NCBI GenBank assembly: GCA_007922195.1
Contig: ML682005.1
Location: 29,376,373-29,440,372 of the forward strand
Reading direction: 5' to 3'
DNA from: Podocnemis expansa
Taxonomy: Eukaryota > Chordata > Testudines > Podocnemididae
DNA: 64,000 bases
The notes beneath the pieces were generated by a model. It made no database searches, was not told the DNA's origin, and saw nothing but the letters and a program-made list of their open reading frames with translations. Each line of letters starts with the position of its first letter. The stretch's first letter is position 1. Made by a program: the position numbers and the translations under genes. Below are positions 22,647 through 31,286 of this stretch, one piece after another.

Positions 22647-23217
22647 AGTGCAGAATAGGAGAAGGCATCGTGGTTGATGTGAGTACTGTGAATCTAGCAA
22701 ACTGCTGCTCCTCCTGGTTTAAGAGCTGGCCCCTGGCCTAGTGACTTCTGCAAGCAGTCAAGTGGCATGGCTAATTAGACAGCATCCTGCAGGCCCTCCC
22801 TACTGTTGAGGCTGCTTGGAGACTAGCTCTGTTGCAGGCCCTGATTCCTGACACCCTTGAGGTTTAGGCAAGTTCGTGTTTGGTTTGGCCTGTGCTGCTG
22901 CTGGATGCTGCTTGGACTATTGCAGCTACCCTACTATTTTTAGCTCTGTTGCTTAGTAAGAGTTGTAGTAAGTACGCCCATGTGAGCAGAGACTCACAGC
23001 CTTTGCTCATAGTACAGAGTCAGCTTCAGATGCTTCTGGAGCAACAGCTCAAAACAGTGCTGTGGACTTTTAAACCTAACTCTTCATTTTCAGTATCCCT
23101 CTCTAAATTTTATGGATAGAGCTGGTTGAAGAACAATAATTTGTTTTTTTACAGGATTCTTTTTCATTAGAGTACTCTGGCATAGTCTTTCAGTTTTAAC
23201 ATTTTTCATCTCGTTCT
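22647..23217. other. No gene recognised
   Basis: Mostly unclassified sequence. The open frame at 22880-23119 has a hydrophobic start but no family motif and no gene context. Confidence 0.4.
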
Positions 23218-23225
23218 CCTTAAAC

Positions 23226-23563
23226 CAGGGGTATCAAACATTTGGCCCATGAACATCTTCCAGGCACCCAGTGACTACACTCCATGAGACACCACTCTTT
23301 CCCTAACAGAGAGAGAGGTCTCACATACCCACTGCTCCACAATACTGTAAGTGTCAGGTCCCATGACGTCATAGAGATCTGGGTATATGACACTGCGCTC
23401 CACCAGATCACACTCTCTCCCTGAGAGAAAGGGATTGTGGAACACAGTTTCACATAGAGAGCACTCCGCAATGCCATGAGTATTTTGGTTTATGATATAT
23501 GTTCTACGTGAAGTACATTTAAGTCAAATCCAGCCTGCCATAGGAAAAGAGTTTGAACCTCTG
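23226..23563. mobile_element. hAT-type non-autonomous element, 338 bp
   Basis: The ends are CAGGGGTATCAAACATTTGG and GAGTTTGAACCTCTG. Flanks CCTTAAAC (23218-23225) and CCATAAAC (23564-23571) agree at 7 of 8 positions. Its terminus is related to those at 49914 and 63141. Confidence 0.75.
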
Positions 23564-23778
23564 CCATAAACTGATTTAGCAACAGTCTGCTCCTTTTGGA
23601 AGTTTATAAAGTGAGAGAATCAACTTGATGAAACCCTTCTCAGTGCAACAAGACAACTAAATCTGTGCAAATGGTTACATTGGGGAGTAATAATTTGTTG
23701 TTAATAATTCTTGATAAGGTTTGTTTGTTTTTTGGGTTTTTTTTAACCCTGAAAGAAGGCAAAACTATTGTTCTCTAT

Positions 23779-24237
23779 GGCTATGTCTACATCAGGCAAA
23801 CTTAGTTCAGACTTGTTAGTCCGAACGAAGAAGTTCAAGCTTAGTTCAAACTAATACAAGGTTAGTTTGAACTAACCTCATGCTTCTAAGTTTGAACTAA
23901 CTGCTCATTCTAGTTTGTACTAATGTTTGAAGTAGAACTCTCAATTAGGTTGAACTAATCGGCTTGAACTTCTTAAGTTTGAACTAAGCATTAGTCTGAG
24001 TCTTTGCTGGACTTAGCTCAAACTAACGTTAGAATGAAGGCAGTTAGTCCAGACTAAGTGCTGGTACTAACTAGTTCAAACTAAGTTTTCTTATTTCAAA
24101 CTAAGAAATTTCTTACTTCAAAGTTGTAAAAGACTAGTGTAGGGGTAAATTAGTCTGGACTCAGCCTAGTGTATGGGCTAAATTAGTCCGGACTCAGCCT
24201 CCTTAGTTTGGACTAATATGCCAGTGTAAACATACCC
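23779..24237. mobile_element. Family C inverted-repeat element
   Basis: The ends are GGCTATGTCTACA and TGTAAACATACCC. The interior is filled with AGTTCAAACTAA and TTAGTTTGAACTAA units. The flanking triplets (TAT and AGT) do not match, so the duplication is not confirmed here. Confidence 0.7.
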
Positions 24238-24339
24238 AGTGTCCATGGAAGATAGGAAGCTTTTCTAACTTCTATCCTAAATGTTCCTTCATGCATATTT
24301 AGCCCATTAAATTTTGTTCTAACTATACAGGTAGTTAAA

Positions 24340-24474
24340 TTTCTGGAATAGACTTTCAAGGGAGGTCATGGACTCTGTATCACTGGAAGCTTTTAAAAAC
24401 AAGTCAGACAAACTCCTTTAAGGGATGATCTAGGCTTTCTCAAGAATCCTTCTAGCTGCATTTTTATGATTCCA
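24340..24474 (+). mobile_element. CR1 LINE, 3' end, interrupted by the LTR element
   Basis: CTGGAATAGACTTTCAAGGG, GTATCACTGGAAGC and GGGATGATCTAGGC, then CTAGCTGCATTTTTATGATT, form a standard CR1 3' end. The terminal ATGATTCCA merges into the TTCCA target duplication of the retrotransposon, so the latter inserted at the CR1 tail. Confidence 0.7.
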
Positions 24475-25244
24475 TGTCACGGAGTGCACTAGCTCCATGT
24501 GCTCCCATGCGGGGGAGCTCCCGGTTTGGGCAACAATCCCGGCTTCCCGGTTCAAGGCAGGGTGGCCTAATGATTATAGCCAGTGTTCACAGGGGCCTTT
24601 GGGTGTAGGGCAGTGCGGCCTCCTGGCCTGGGTTAATAAGTCCAAGCCCTTCATGTTAGGGCAGTGCGGCCCACAGCCGGAGTCAATGAGTCCAAGCCCT
24701 TCATGTCAGGGCAGTGCGGCACACTGGCCGTCAATGAGTCCAAGCCCTGGCTGGGCGCCCTGAGGGGCGTAGGCCCAGGTAGAGGGGTTCAGGCCCTCCC
24801 ACTCCACTGAACCCCAGCCCAGGGCCCTAGGGTTAACGGGAGTACCGGCCCAGTCGGCGGGGATCCGTGCCACAACACACCGACTGAGACCCTAACCACA
24901 CCAAGGTTCACCCCGTCGTACCCTGCCCTGGGCTACTTCCTACCCGGGTCTCGGTATCCTCACAGCTGGGGATGCCCTGGTCAGCAGTGCTTTCCTGCGG
25001 TCAGCTTTTCTAGCATCCTATGAGGTGGCTTCCTTGAGGTAGGAGTCAAGCCGGAGTCTGGGTAGGAGCCTTCAACATACATCTGCTCCCTTCACTGGCC
25101 TTCCCCCAACTGAGGGGAACTGCAGGCTTTTATACCTGGGCAGCTGTTCGAGCATGCCCAGCAGGGCCTGAGGGGTGGGGCTACCCTGCCCTTCCGGGCA
25201 TATAGGCCCGCTTGAGTGCGGGGCGGGGCGGGGCTGCCCCGTCA
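24475..25244 (-). repeat. 3' LTR of the Gmr1-like element
   Basis: It starts TGTCACGGAGTGCAC in plus orientation and aligns along its length with 29699-30519. It is about 51 bp shorter, mainly because its internal tandem array has three units and the other has four (24607-24755). The inner edge abuts a polypurine tract. The C-terminus of the pol frame ends inside it at 25072. Confidence 0.92.
25127..25134 (-). promoter_or_regulatory. TATA box of the 3' LTR, inside the pol frame
   Basis: The same TATAAAAG as in the 5' LTR. Here it is also read as codons near the end of the RT/RNase H frame (residues RYKS). Confidence 0.75.
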
Positions 25245-25255
25245 CCCCCCCCCTT
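25245..25255 (-). promoter_or_regulatory. Polypurine tract (plus-strand primer site)
   Basis: AAGGGGGGGGG on the minus strand lies directly before the 3' LTR start (TGACGGGG), the standard place for second-strand priming. Confidence 0.8.
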
Positions 25256-26780
25256 ATGACGGGCTTTATGGGGGTGATCACTACACCGTCCTCTTCTCCT
25301 GACCTGGAAAAGAAGTCAGCGTTGTTATGCTTTTTACCTGGTCGATGCGCCACCCGGAAGTTATAGGGCTGGAGGGCCAGGTACCACCGCATCAGTCGGG
25401 GGTTCGTGTCTTTCATGGACTGCAGCCACCTTAGGGGCGCGTGGTCCATCACCAAGGTAAACGTAGATCCTAGAAGGTAGTAACAGAGTGCGTCTATGGC
25501 CCATCTCGCGGCCAAGGCCTCCTTCTCAATGGTTGAATAGCGCGTCTCTCGAGGAAATAATTTTCTACTTATATACAATAAGGGGTGCTCATCCCCCTCA
25601 ATTTCCTGGGATAATACTGCCCCCAGGCCTACTTCTGAGGCATCTGTCTGCAATATGAAATCCTTACTAAAATTGGGATGTACGAGCACTGGCTCTAGCA
25701 TCAGGCTGTGCTTCAATGACTGGAATGCCTTTTCTGTCTGTTCTGTCCATTGGAATTTCTTGGGGGCCGCGTTCTTGGTAAGGTCCGACAGAGGGGCTGC
25801 GAGATTTGCGAATTCTGATATGAAGCAGCGGTAGCTCGCCAGACCCAAGAACTGTCGTACCTGTCTTTTAGTCCTTGGTCGTGGTGTCTGTGCCAGGGCT
25901 TGAACCTTATCAATTAATGGCCGCGGCATACGTCCTCCTCCGACGTACCTGAGGTAGGTTACCTCTCTCTGCCCCAGGTGGCACTTAGCAGGGTTGACCA
26001 TCAGGTGGGCTTCTCGGAGGGCCATCAAGACGCGGTTAAGATGTTGTAGGTGGTCGTCCCAGTTGTTACTATGTATCACGATGTCGTCTATGTATGCGGT
26101 GGCATAGGTCCCGTGAGGTTGCAACATCCTATTCATCAACCTCTGGAAGGTGGCGGCCACCCCATGCAACCCGAAGGGCATCGTGACAAACTGATAGAGC
26201 CCGAAAGGGGTAGAGAAGGCAGTTTTCGGGCGCGATGCCGGCGTGAGAGGGATCTGCCAATACCCTTTCATCAGATCCAGTGTTGATAGGTATCGCGCTG
26301 CGCCCAGCCGTTCCAGCAGTTCATCTACCTGGGGCATTGGGTAAGCATTGAATTTGGAAATCATATTAACTTTCCTGAAGTCTATGCAAAAGCGTGTGCT
26401 GCCATCCGGTTTGGGGACCAGGATGATGGGGCTTCGCCACTCACTCTTGGATTCTTCTACAACTCCCATCTCCAACATATTTTCCAACTTCTGCCTCACC
26501 ATTGACCACATCTTTTGCGGCAGCGGTTGGGGGTTGTCCCTCACCTTCTGTCCTGGCGGGGTGGCAATATGATGGCTAGTCAACGGGGTCTTCCCTGGAT
26601 GGGTTGACAAGACATCTGGGAACTGATCTAGAAGTTCCCGTAGCTTGCCTTTCTGTTCAGGAGTCAGTTTCTCCCCCATTGTTGGTGGCACGACGTCCAA
26701 GGTCTCGTCGGTCGAGGGCCTGAGGTCTGGCTCCGGTGTAGGCAGGGCTACCCACAGGGCCTCCCTTTCCTGCCACTTCT

Positions 26781-27944
26781 TTATAAGTTGACATGATAAA
26801 TCCGGGCTTCTTTCCGACGTCCTGGCATTCGGACCTCATAATCCACTGGGCTAATCCGCCGGGTCACTTCAAATGGGCCCTGCCACTTGGCCAGTAATTT
26901 AGACTCGCTAGAGGGGAGTAGTAGTAATACCCTGTCTCCGGGTTGAAACACCCGGGTCTTCGTACCCTGGTCGTACTGTTGTATCTGTACTCCTTGGGCC
27001 CGCTTTAAATGTTCCTGGGCGAAGGCTCCCAGGTTACGCAGTTGCTCTCGTAATTTGATTATATATTGTACCGTGCCCTGGACCCGGGTCTCTTGGGTCT
27101 CCCAGTCTTCTCTCAGGAGGTCCAGTATACCTCTAGGCCTCCGCCCGTATAACAATTTGAAAGGGCAGAACCCTGTGGAGGCCTGGGGGACTTCCCTTAT
27201 GGCGAAGAGGAGGGCTGGTAGTACCATGTCCCAATGCCGGGGGTCTTCTTGCACGAACTTGCGGAGCATGGCCTTTAAGGTGCCATTGAACCTTTCTACC
27301 AGGCCGTCCGTTTGGGGATGGTACACAGCGGTTCTAAGGGATCTTACCCCCATCAGGCAACACAGCTCACCGATCAGCCTTGAGGAGACGTTCGTACCTT
27401 GGTCAGTTAGTATTTCTTTCGGGATCCACACCCTAGAAAAGACTTTCAACAATTCATTAGTGATATTTGCCACAGTCACTGTTCGGAGGGGCATGGCCTC
27501 CAGGTACCTAGTAGCATAATCTACCATAACTAAAATATAGCAGTTTTTCGTCTGGCTTTGCTCCAGCGGACCCACCATGTCCATACCCATGCGTTCAAAG
27601 GGGATCCCCACGACTGGCATCGGGACGAGGGGTGCCCGTGGTACCCCCGTGGGCCCAGTCCTTTGACATTCTGGGCAGGATGCACAGAAGTCCCTCACCT
27701 CCCTATGGAGTCCCGGCCAATAAAACCACTGACCCACCCTTTGGAGGGTCTTTTCCCGTCCCAAGTGCCCGGCCCAGGGGATATCGTGGGCTAGGTGTAG
27801 GAGGTCTCGCCGCAGACGGCGGGGTACCAGAAGTTGGTAGATAACTTCCTGGGTCTGAGGTTCATGTGTCACCCGGTATAACCGATGCCCCCGGATCTCA
27901 AAGTGGGGCCCCTTAGGCCGGGGCTGGTCGCTGGATGGTTCCAA
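26781..27944 (-). pseudogene. int: Integrase, placed upstream of reverse transcriptase
   Basis: Residues are counted from the first open codon, a TTG, so the true N-terminus lies upstream in the same frame. The zinc-binding region has H53/H60 and the CASCPEC cluster (87-93) with FYWPGL between. The catalytic core has D122 (MDMVGPL), D181 (ILTDQGTNVSS) and E217 (DGLVERFN), giving a D,D(35)E spacing. VDYATRYLEAMPL lies between the first two. The C-terminal GPY/F-type module is KWQGPFEVT, about residues 345-355, followed by DYEVRMPGRRKEARIYHVNL. The enzyme joins element DNA to host DNA. The frame ends in TAA at 26783-26781. RT-side sequence resumes at once in another frame, consistent with a one-base indel. 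No chromodomain is visible. Confidence 0.92.
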
Positions 27945-27992
27945 ATCCGGACTGGTGGCTTGCTCCTAGGCATGTTTCAACGTGGGGTCTTC

Positions 27993-28610
27993 TCACTGAT
28001 CTCGGAGGAAGTCCCCATCTTGTTCCAGCTCACCCTGTGTTTGCTTCAGGGTCACCCCGGGGGGCTTGCTAAGGCTCTGGGACTCGTCCGTTGGGTCCTG
28101 ATGCCTCTGAATCCGGTTCTGTGGGCCCCTGGTGTCCAGCAAACCTACGTCGCGGCGGTTCATTGTGGGCATGCCTGAGGGGTTTAGGCCCTCTCTCCTC
28201 AGAACTTCATCGAACCCGGGCCAGTCCCGGCCCAACACCACCAGGTATGCTAACCCCAGGACTACGCCCACCTGGAGTTGCGCCGTCTGTTGTCCAACCC
28301 CAAGCCACACTCGGGCAGTTGGATAGGGGCGGGTATCCCCATGGATGCACTGAAGTTGGATGGTTGGCCCAGACACGTCTAGGCCCGGTATCAGTCCCTC
28401 CCGGATAAGCGTCTGGCTGCACCCCGAGTCTATAAGGGCAAGGCCTTGTGTATGCTCAATGCTCACGGGTATCACCAGTTTCGGGGCGGTTCGTTCTCTG
28501 GTCCGATGACCTACCACGCCCACCTGTGCATATTCGCACTCCATGTAGGGGTATTCTCGTCGGTAATGGCCTTCTTCTCCGCACTCCCAACAGTGATTCC
28601 GGTCAGCGCC
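27993..28610 (-). pseudogene. pro: Zinc knuckle and aspartic protease region
   Basis: Continuing in the gag frame after the TGA, 28592-28551 encodes a nucleocapsid-type knuckle, CWECGEEGHYRREY. The first two Cys and the His of CX2CX4HX4C are present, but the last Cys is Tyr. The protease follows: ALIDSGCSQTLI, with the catalytic DSG near 28430, preceded by hydrophobic PKLVIPVSI. Further on is YLVVLGRDWPGF, resembling the ILG.D segment that closes retropepsin-like domains. The role would be maturation of the polyprotein as a dimer. The frame stops at 27993, and after a second stop (TAG near 27970) the integrase region continues in the same frame. Two damaged features (knuckle Cys, stops) mark this copy as inactive. 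Confidence 0.85.
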
Positions 28611-29573
28611 TCATTGGTCCCCTCCAGCAGGGGGGATCACCTCCCTCCGGCGGCTTCCTGCCCCTTCCCCTTGGGGCCTCCGGGATTCACCTACAGGTTT
28701 TGGGGGACTCAGGCCAAGGGGAACCGAAGGGGGCTGGGATGGTTCCCCTGTTTTGGCTCGGGGTGAGCCCAGTCCTCTTTTACTTTCCCTTTTTTGTGTA
28801 TCGGGTGGTCTCCATAGGCGGGGTCCCAGCGTCTTAGCGGCCATATAGTCCTCCGCCAGTGAGACCACCTCTGCCAGGGTCTTAGGGAGATGCCGCTGTA
28901 CCCACGCCTTCGACCTCCAGGGGAGCTCTCGTATGAATTGTTCGAAGGCCATCAGTTCCGCCATTTCCGGTCCCGACCGTCTCTCCGTCTCCAACCGCCG
29001 CCAGCAATCTTCTTTAATCCTTTGAGCCATGGCCCGGGGGCGGGTGTCGGCCGGGTATCTGGTGCCCCGCAAACGCCGGTGATAGGCCTCGGTATCCACC
29101 CCCGTCTGGTCCAGGATCGCCTCCTTGACTTTGTCGTATACCAGGGCATCCCGGGGGTCCAGGTTTCGATAGGCTAACTGCACCGGTCCTGTCAGATACA
29201 GCGCTAACAAGGTAGCCCAGTGTTCGGGGACCCACTGTGCTGCAGTGGCCACCCGCTCAAAGATTACTAAGAAGGCCTCTGGATCATCCCCCGGGCCCAT
29301 CTTCGTCAGTCGCAAGGGCAGGTTGGCCTGGCCTACTCCCGTCACCGAAGCCCTGACCCCTGGGTCCCTGGGGGCGGGCGTTTTCAACGTCGCTCCCATT
29401 TGCTGGACCAGCCGCTCCTGGTGAACCTGTTGTTGGGCGGCTAACTCCCTCTTAAACTGCTGCAGCTGATCTTGTTGCCGGGATGCTTGCGTTTGTTGTT
29501 GGGTGGCCATCTGTTGGAGCAGCTGCGCATACTGCTGCTGCTGTTGTTGTTTCAGGACCTTCTCCGTGTCCAT
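28611..29573 (-). pseudogene. gag: gag (capsid) with SCAN-like C-terminal region, truncated by a stop
   Basis: The start chosen is the ATG at 29573 (MDTEKVLKQQ), just before a glutamine-rich coiled coil (residues about 8-60). An earlier in-frame start at 29627 would add a hydrophobic leader not expected in gag. Residues about 87-155 look like a gypsy capsid N-terminal domain (KMGPGDDPEAFLVIFER, then LTGPVQLAYRNL). Residues about 160-247 match the SCAN fold pattern: YHRRLRGTRY, MAQRIKEDCWRRLE, ELMAFEQFIRELPW, AWVQRHLPKTLAEVVSLAED. SCAN domains of vertebrate zinc-finger factors are reported to derive from Gmr1-like gag, so this is the ancestral context. The frame ends in TGA at 28613-28611, before the zinc knuckle, and that knuckle continues in the same frame. 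This suggests a nonsense mutation. Confidence 0.85.
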
Positions 29574-29679
29574 TGCCCCGTCGGGAGGGAGAGAGAAAAA
29601 AAATGACCCAAACACAACAAACGTCACGGGCGGGGTATAACCCCTTTTCTACGACCCCTGCTTCAGGGTCCGATCGTCT

Positions 29680-29698
29680 GCCTGCACTCTCCACCACA
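29680..29698 (-). promoter_or_regulatory. Putative primer-binding site
   Basis: Directly inside the 5' LTR the minus strand reads TGTGGTGGAGAGTGCAGGC. A TGG-initiated stretch (TGGTGGAGAGTGC) is in the right place to pair with a tRNA 3' end. I cannot assign the tRNA. Confidence 0.45.
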
Positions 29699-29830
29699 TG
29701 TCGCAGAGTGCGCTAGCTCCGCATGCTCCCATGTGGGGGAGCTCCTGGTTTGGGCAACAATCCCGGCTTCCCGGTTCAAGGCAGGGTGGCCTAATGGTTA
29801 TAGCCAATGTTCACAGGGGCCTTTGGGTGT

Positions 29831-30034
29831 AGGGCAGTGCGGCCTCCTGGCCTGGGTTAATATGTCCAAGCCCTTCACGTTAGGGCAGTGTGGCCCACTG
29901 GCCAGAGTCAATAAATCCAAGCCCTTCACGTCAGGGCAGTGCGGCCCAGTGGCCAGAGTCAATAAGTCCAAGCCCTTCATGTCAGGGCAGTGTGGCCCAC
30001 TGGCCAGAGTCAATGAGTCCAAGCCCCAGCTGGG
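29831..30034. repeat. 51-bp tandem array in the 5' LTR (4 units)
   Basis: Units start AGGGCAGTGYGGCC at 29831, 29882, 29933 and 29984, and each ends with AGTCCAAGCCCTTCA-like sequence. The 3' LTR has three units, at 24607, 24658 and 24708. Confidence 0.9.
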
Positions 30035-30404
30035 CGCCCTGAGGGGCGTAGGCCCAGGTAGAGGGGTTCAGGCCCTCCCACTCCACTGAACCCCAGCCCA
30101 GGGCCCTAGGGTTAATGGGAGTACTGGCCCAGTCGGCGGGGATCTGTGCCGCAACACGCCGACTGAAACCCTGACCACACCAAGGTTCACCCCGTCGTAC
30201 CCTGCCCTGGGCTACTTCCTACCCGGGTCTCGGTATCCTCACAGCTGGGGATGCCCTGGTCAGCAGTGCTTTCTGTGGTCGGCTTTTCTAGCGTCCTATG
30301 AGGCGGCTTCCTTGAGGTAGGAGTCAAGCCGGAGTCTGGGTAGGAGCCTTCAACATACGTCTGCTCCCTTCGCTGGCCTTCCCCCAACTGAGGGGAACTG
30401 CAGG

Positions 30405-30412
30405 CTTTTATA
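30405..30412 (-). promoter_or_regulatory. TATA box of the 5' LTR promoter
   Basis: TATAAAAG on the minus strand within AGGTATAAAAGCC, about 107-115 bases from the LTR's outer end. Upstream are two GCCCCGCCCC boxes (Sp1-type). Transcription would start about 25-30 bases downstream, near 30378. Confidence 0.75.
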
Positions 30413-30524
30413 CCTGGGCAGCTGTTCGAGCATGCCCAGCAGGGCCTGAGGGGCGGGGCTACCCTGCCCTTCCGGGCATATAGGCCCGCTTGAGTGCGGG
30501 GCGGGGCTGTCCCGTCACATTCCA

Positions 30525-30834
30525 TAATTTGTGGATTTGTGTGTAGTTTCTTTAAACTTATATCCAGAAGTCCAGTGCGAGGAGCTGGAGAAGTTTCTAG
30601 GCAGACACTTGACAGAAACAGAAAGACAAAGAGAAATTTTAGTGATTATATTTTATCACTGTACTAACAAAGTTCCTTTTTCTGTGTTAGAAGTAATTTG
30701 TTCTTCAAGTGATTCTTTATCAGTTTCACATGACATATAGTAAGAGACCACCTATATGGCACAGCAGTAAGGTACTTCCATTTGGTTTCTGTACCTGAAC
30801 CACCATATGATCACTTCTTCAAGGGAATCTCTAT
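30525..30834. other. Short flank between LTR element and family D
   Basis: Unique sequence, with no gene recognised. Confidence 0.45.
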
Positions 30835-31283
30835 GGCTATGTCTACACTTAGAGTTTAAGTTTGAATTACTGAATTTGAATTCATCAATTCGGACTAATA
30901 ATTATTCATTTGAATTCAGTCAATTCAAATTGACATGGCAACATTAGAAAATCAAATTCGAATTGGCATGCCCATGAACAGGACTTGCTGGTTCGAATTC
31001 AGTAGAGGGCACTATTGTACAGGGAAAAATCAAGCTGTGGCTAATTCAAACTAACAGTGAATTTGAATTGACATGGCCACACTGGGTCAATTTGAATTAC
31101 TGAGTTCGAAGTGACCCTGACTTTGAAGTCAAACGAGGTTTGACCAATTCGAAGTCAGATTTCATCAATTCGAACTGAGGGGTTCCTCAATTTGAACTGA
31201 GGAAAGCCAATGTGCCCATGCACTTAATAGAATTCGAATTGATGGCAATCAATTCGAATTCAGCTCTAAGTGTAGACATACCC
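30835..31283 (+). mobile_element. Family D inverted-repeat element (AATTCGAATT type)
   Basis: The ends are GGCTATGTCTACACTTAGAG and CTCTAAGTGTAGACATACCC, flanked by TAT on both sides (30832-30834 and 31284-31286). The interior is dominated by AATTCGAATT, TCAATTTGAATT and similar palindromes. The same sequence occurs in full in the opposite orientation at 35979-36430. The orientation label is arbitrary. Confidence 0.8.
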
Positions 31284-31286
31284 TAT

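Larger units (their letters stand above)
25072..26700 (-). pseudogene. pol: Reverse transcriptase and RNase H, ending inside the 3' LTR
   Basis: This frame is open from at least 26839 through 25072; the first ATG-like start is 26700, but the true protein would be continuous with integrase. RT motifs in order: WRSPIILVPKPDG (88-100), RFCIDFRKVN (103-112), LSTLDLMKGYWQI (138-150), FVTMPFGLHG (171-180) and the active-site AYIDDIVIH (202-210). The thumb/connection has FLGLASYRCFI. The RNase H acidic residues D353 (QTDAS), E392 (IEKEALA), D419 (MDHAPL) and D462 (NNADFFSR) are all present. About 57 further codons run across the polypurine tract into the LTR and through its TATA box. RT and RNase H look catalytically intact by motif. 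Function of the copy is unlikely because upstream parts are broken. Confidence 0.95.
24475..30519 (-). mobile_element. Gmr1-like Ty3/gypsy LTR retrotransposon, full length but broken
   Basis: This is a 6045-bp element in minus orientation. It has two LTRs, a 5-bp target duplication TTCCA (24470-24474 and 30520-30524) and TG...CA outer ends. In transcription order it carries gag with a SCAN-like region (29573-28611), a zinc knuckle and aspartic protease (28610-27993), integrase (27944-26781), then RT and RNase H (26700-25072). Integrase before RT is the order described for Gmr1-type gypsy elements of deuterostomes; ordinary gypsy elements have it last. The gag, protease and integrase share one frame, separated only by in-frame stops; RT is in another frame. 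The LTRs differ at roughly 5% of positions over the first 190 bases (by eye), many of them CpG-type changes, so the insertion is neither brand new nor ancient. Confidence 0.93.
29699..30519 (-). repeat. 5' LTR of the Gmr1-like element
   Basis: 821 bp, TGTCGCAGAGTGCGC to CCCGTCACA in plus orientation. It carries GC-box-like GCCCCGCCCC motifs and a TATA box close to its transcription-upstream end. The placement implies a short U3 (roughly 140 bp) and a long R-U5 containing the tandem array. Confidence 0.92.

Noticed and set aside
24607..24755. CRISPR-like direct repeats
   Set aside because: The 51-bp units are contiguous with no spacers, occur in both LTRs and sit in a eukaryotic retrotransposon.
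26657..26839. Separate 60-codon protein between integrase and RT
   Set aside because: It is an out-of-phase reading of the integrase-RT junction with no motif of its own.
28611..28613. Programmed stop readthrough between gag and pol
   Set aside because: The stop precedes the zinc knuckle, which belongs to gag, and two more stops follow in the same frame. Simple nonsense decay explains it better.
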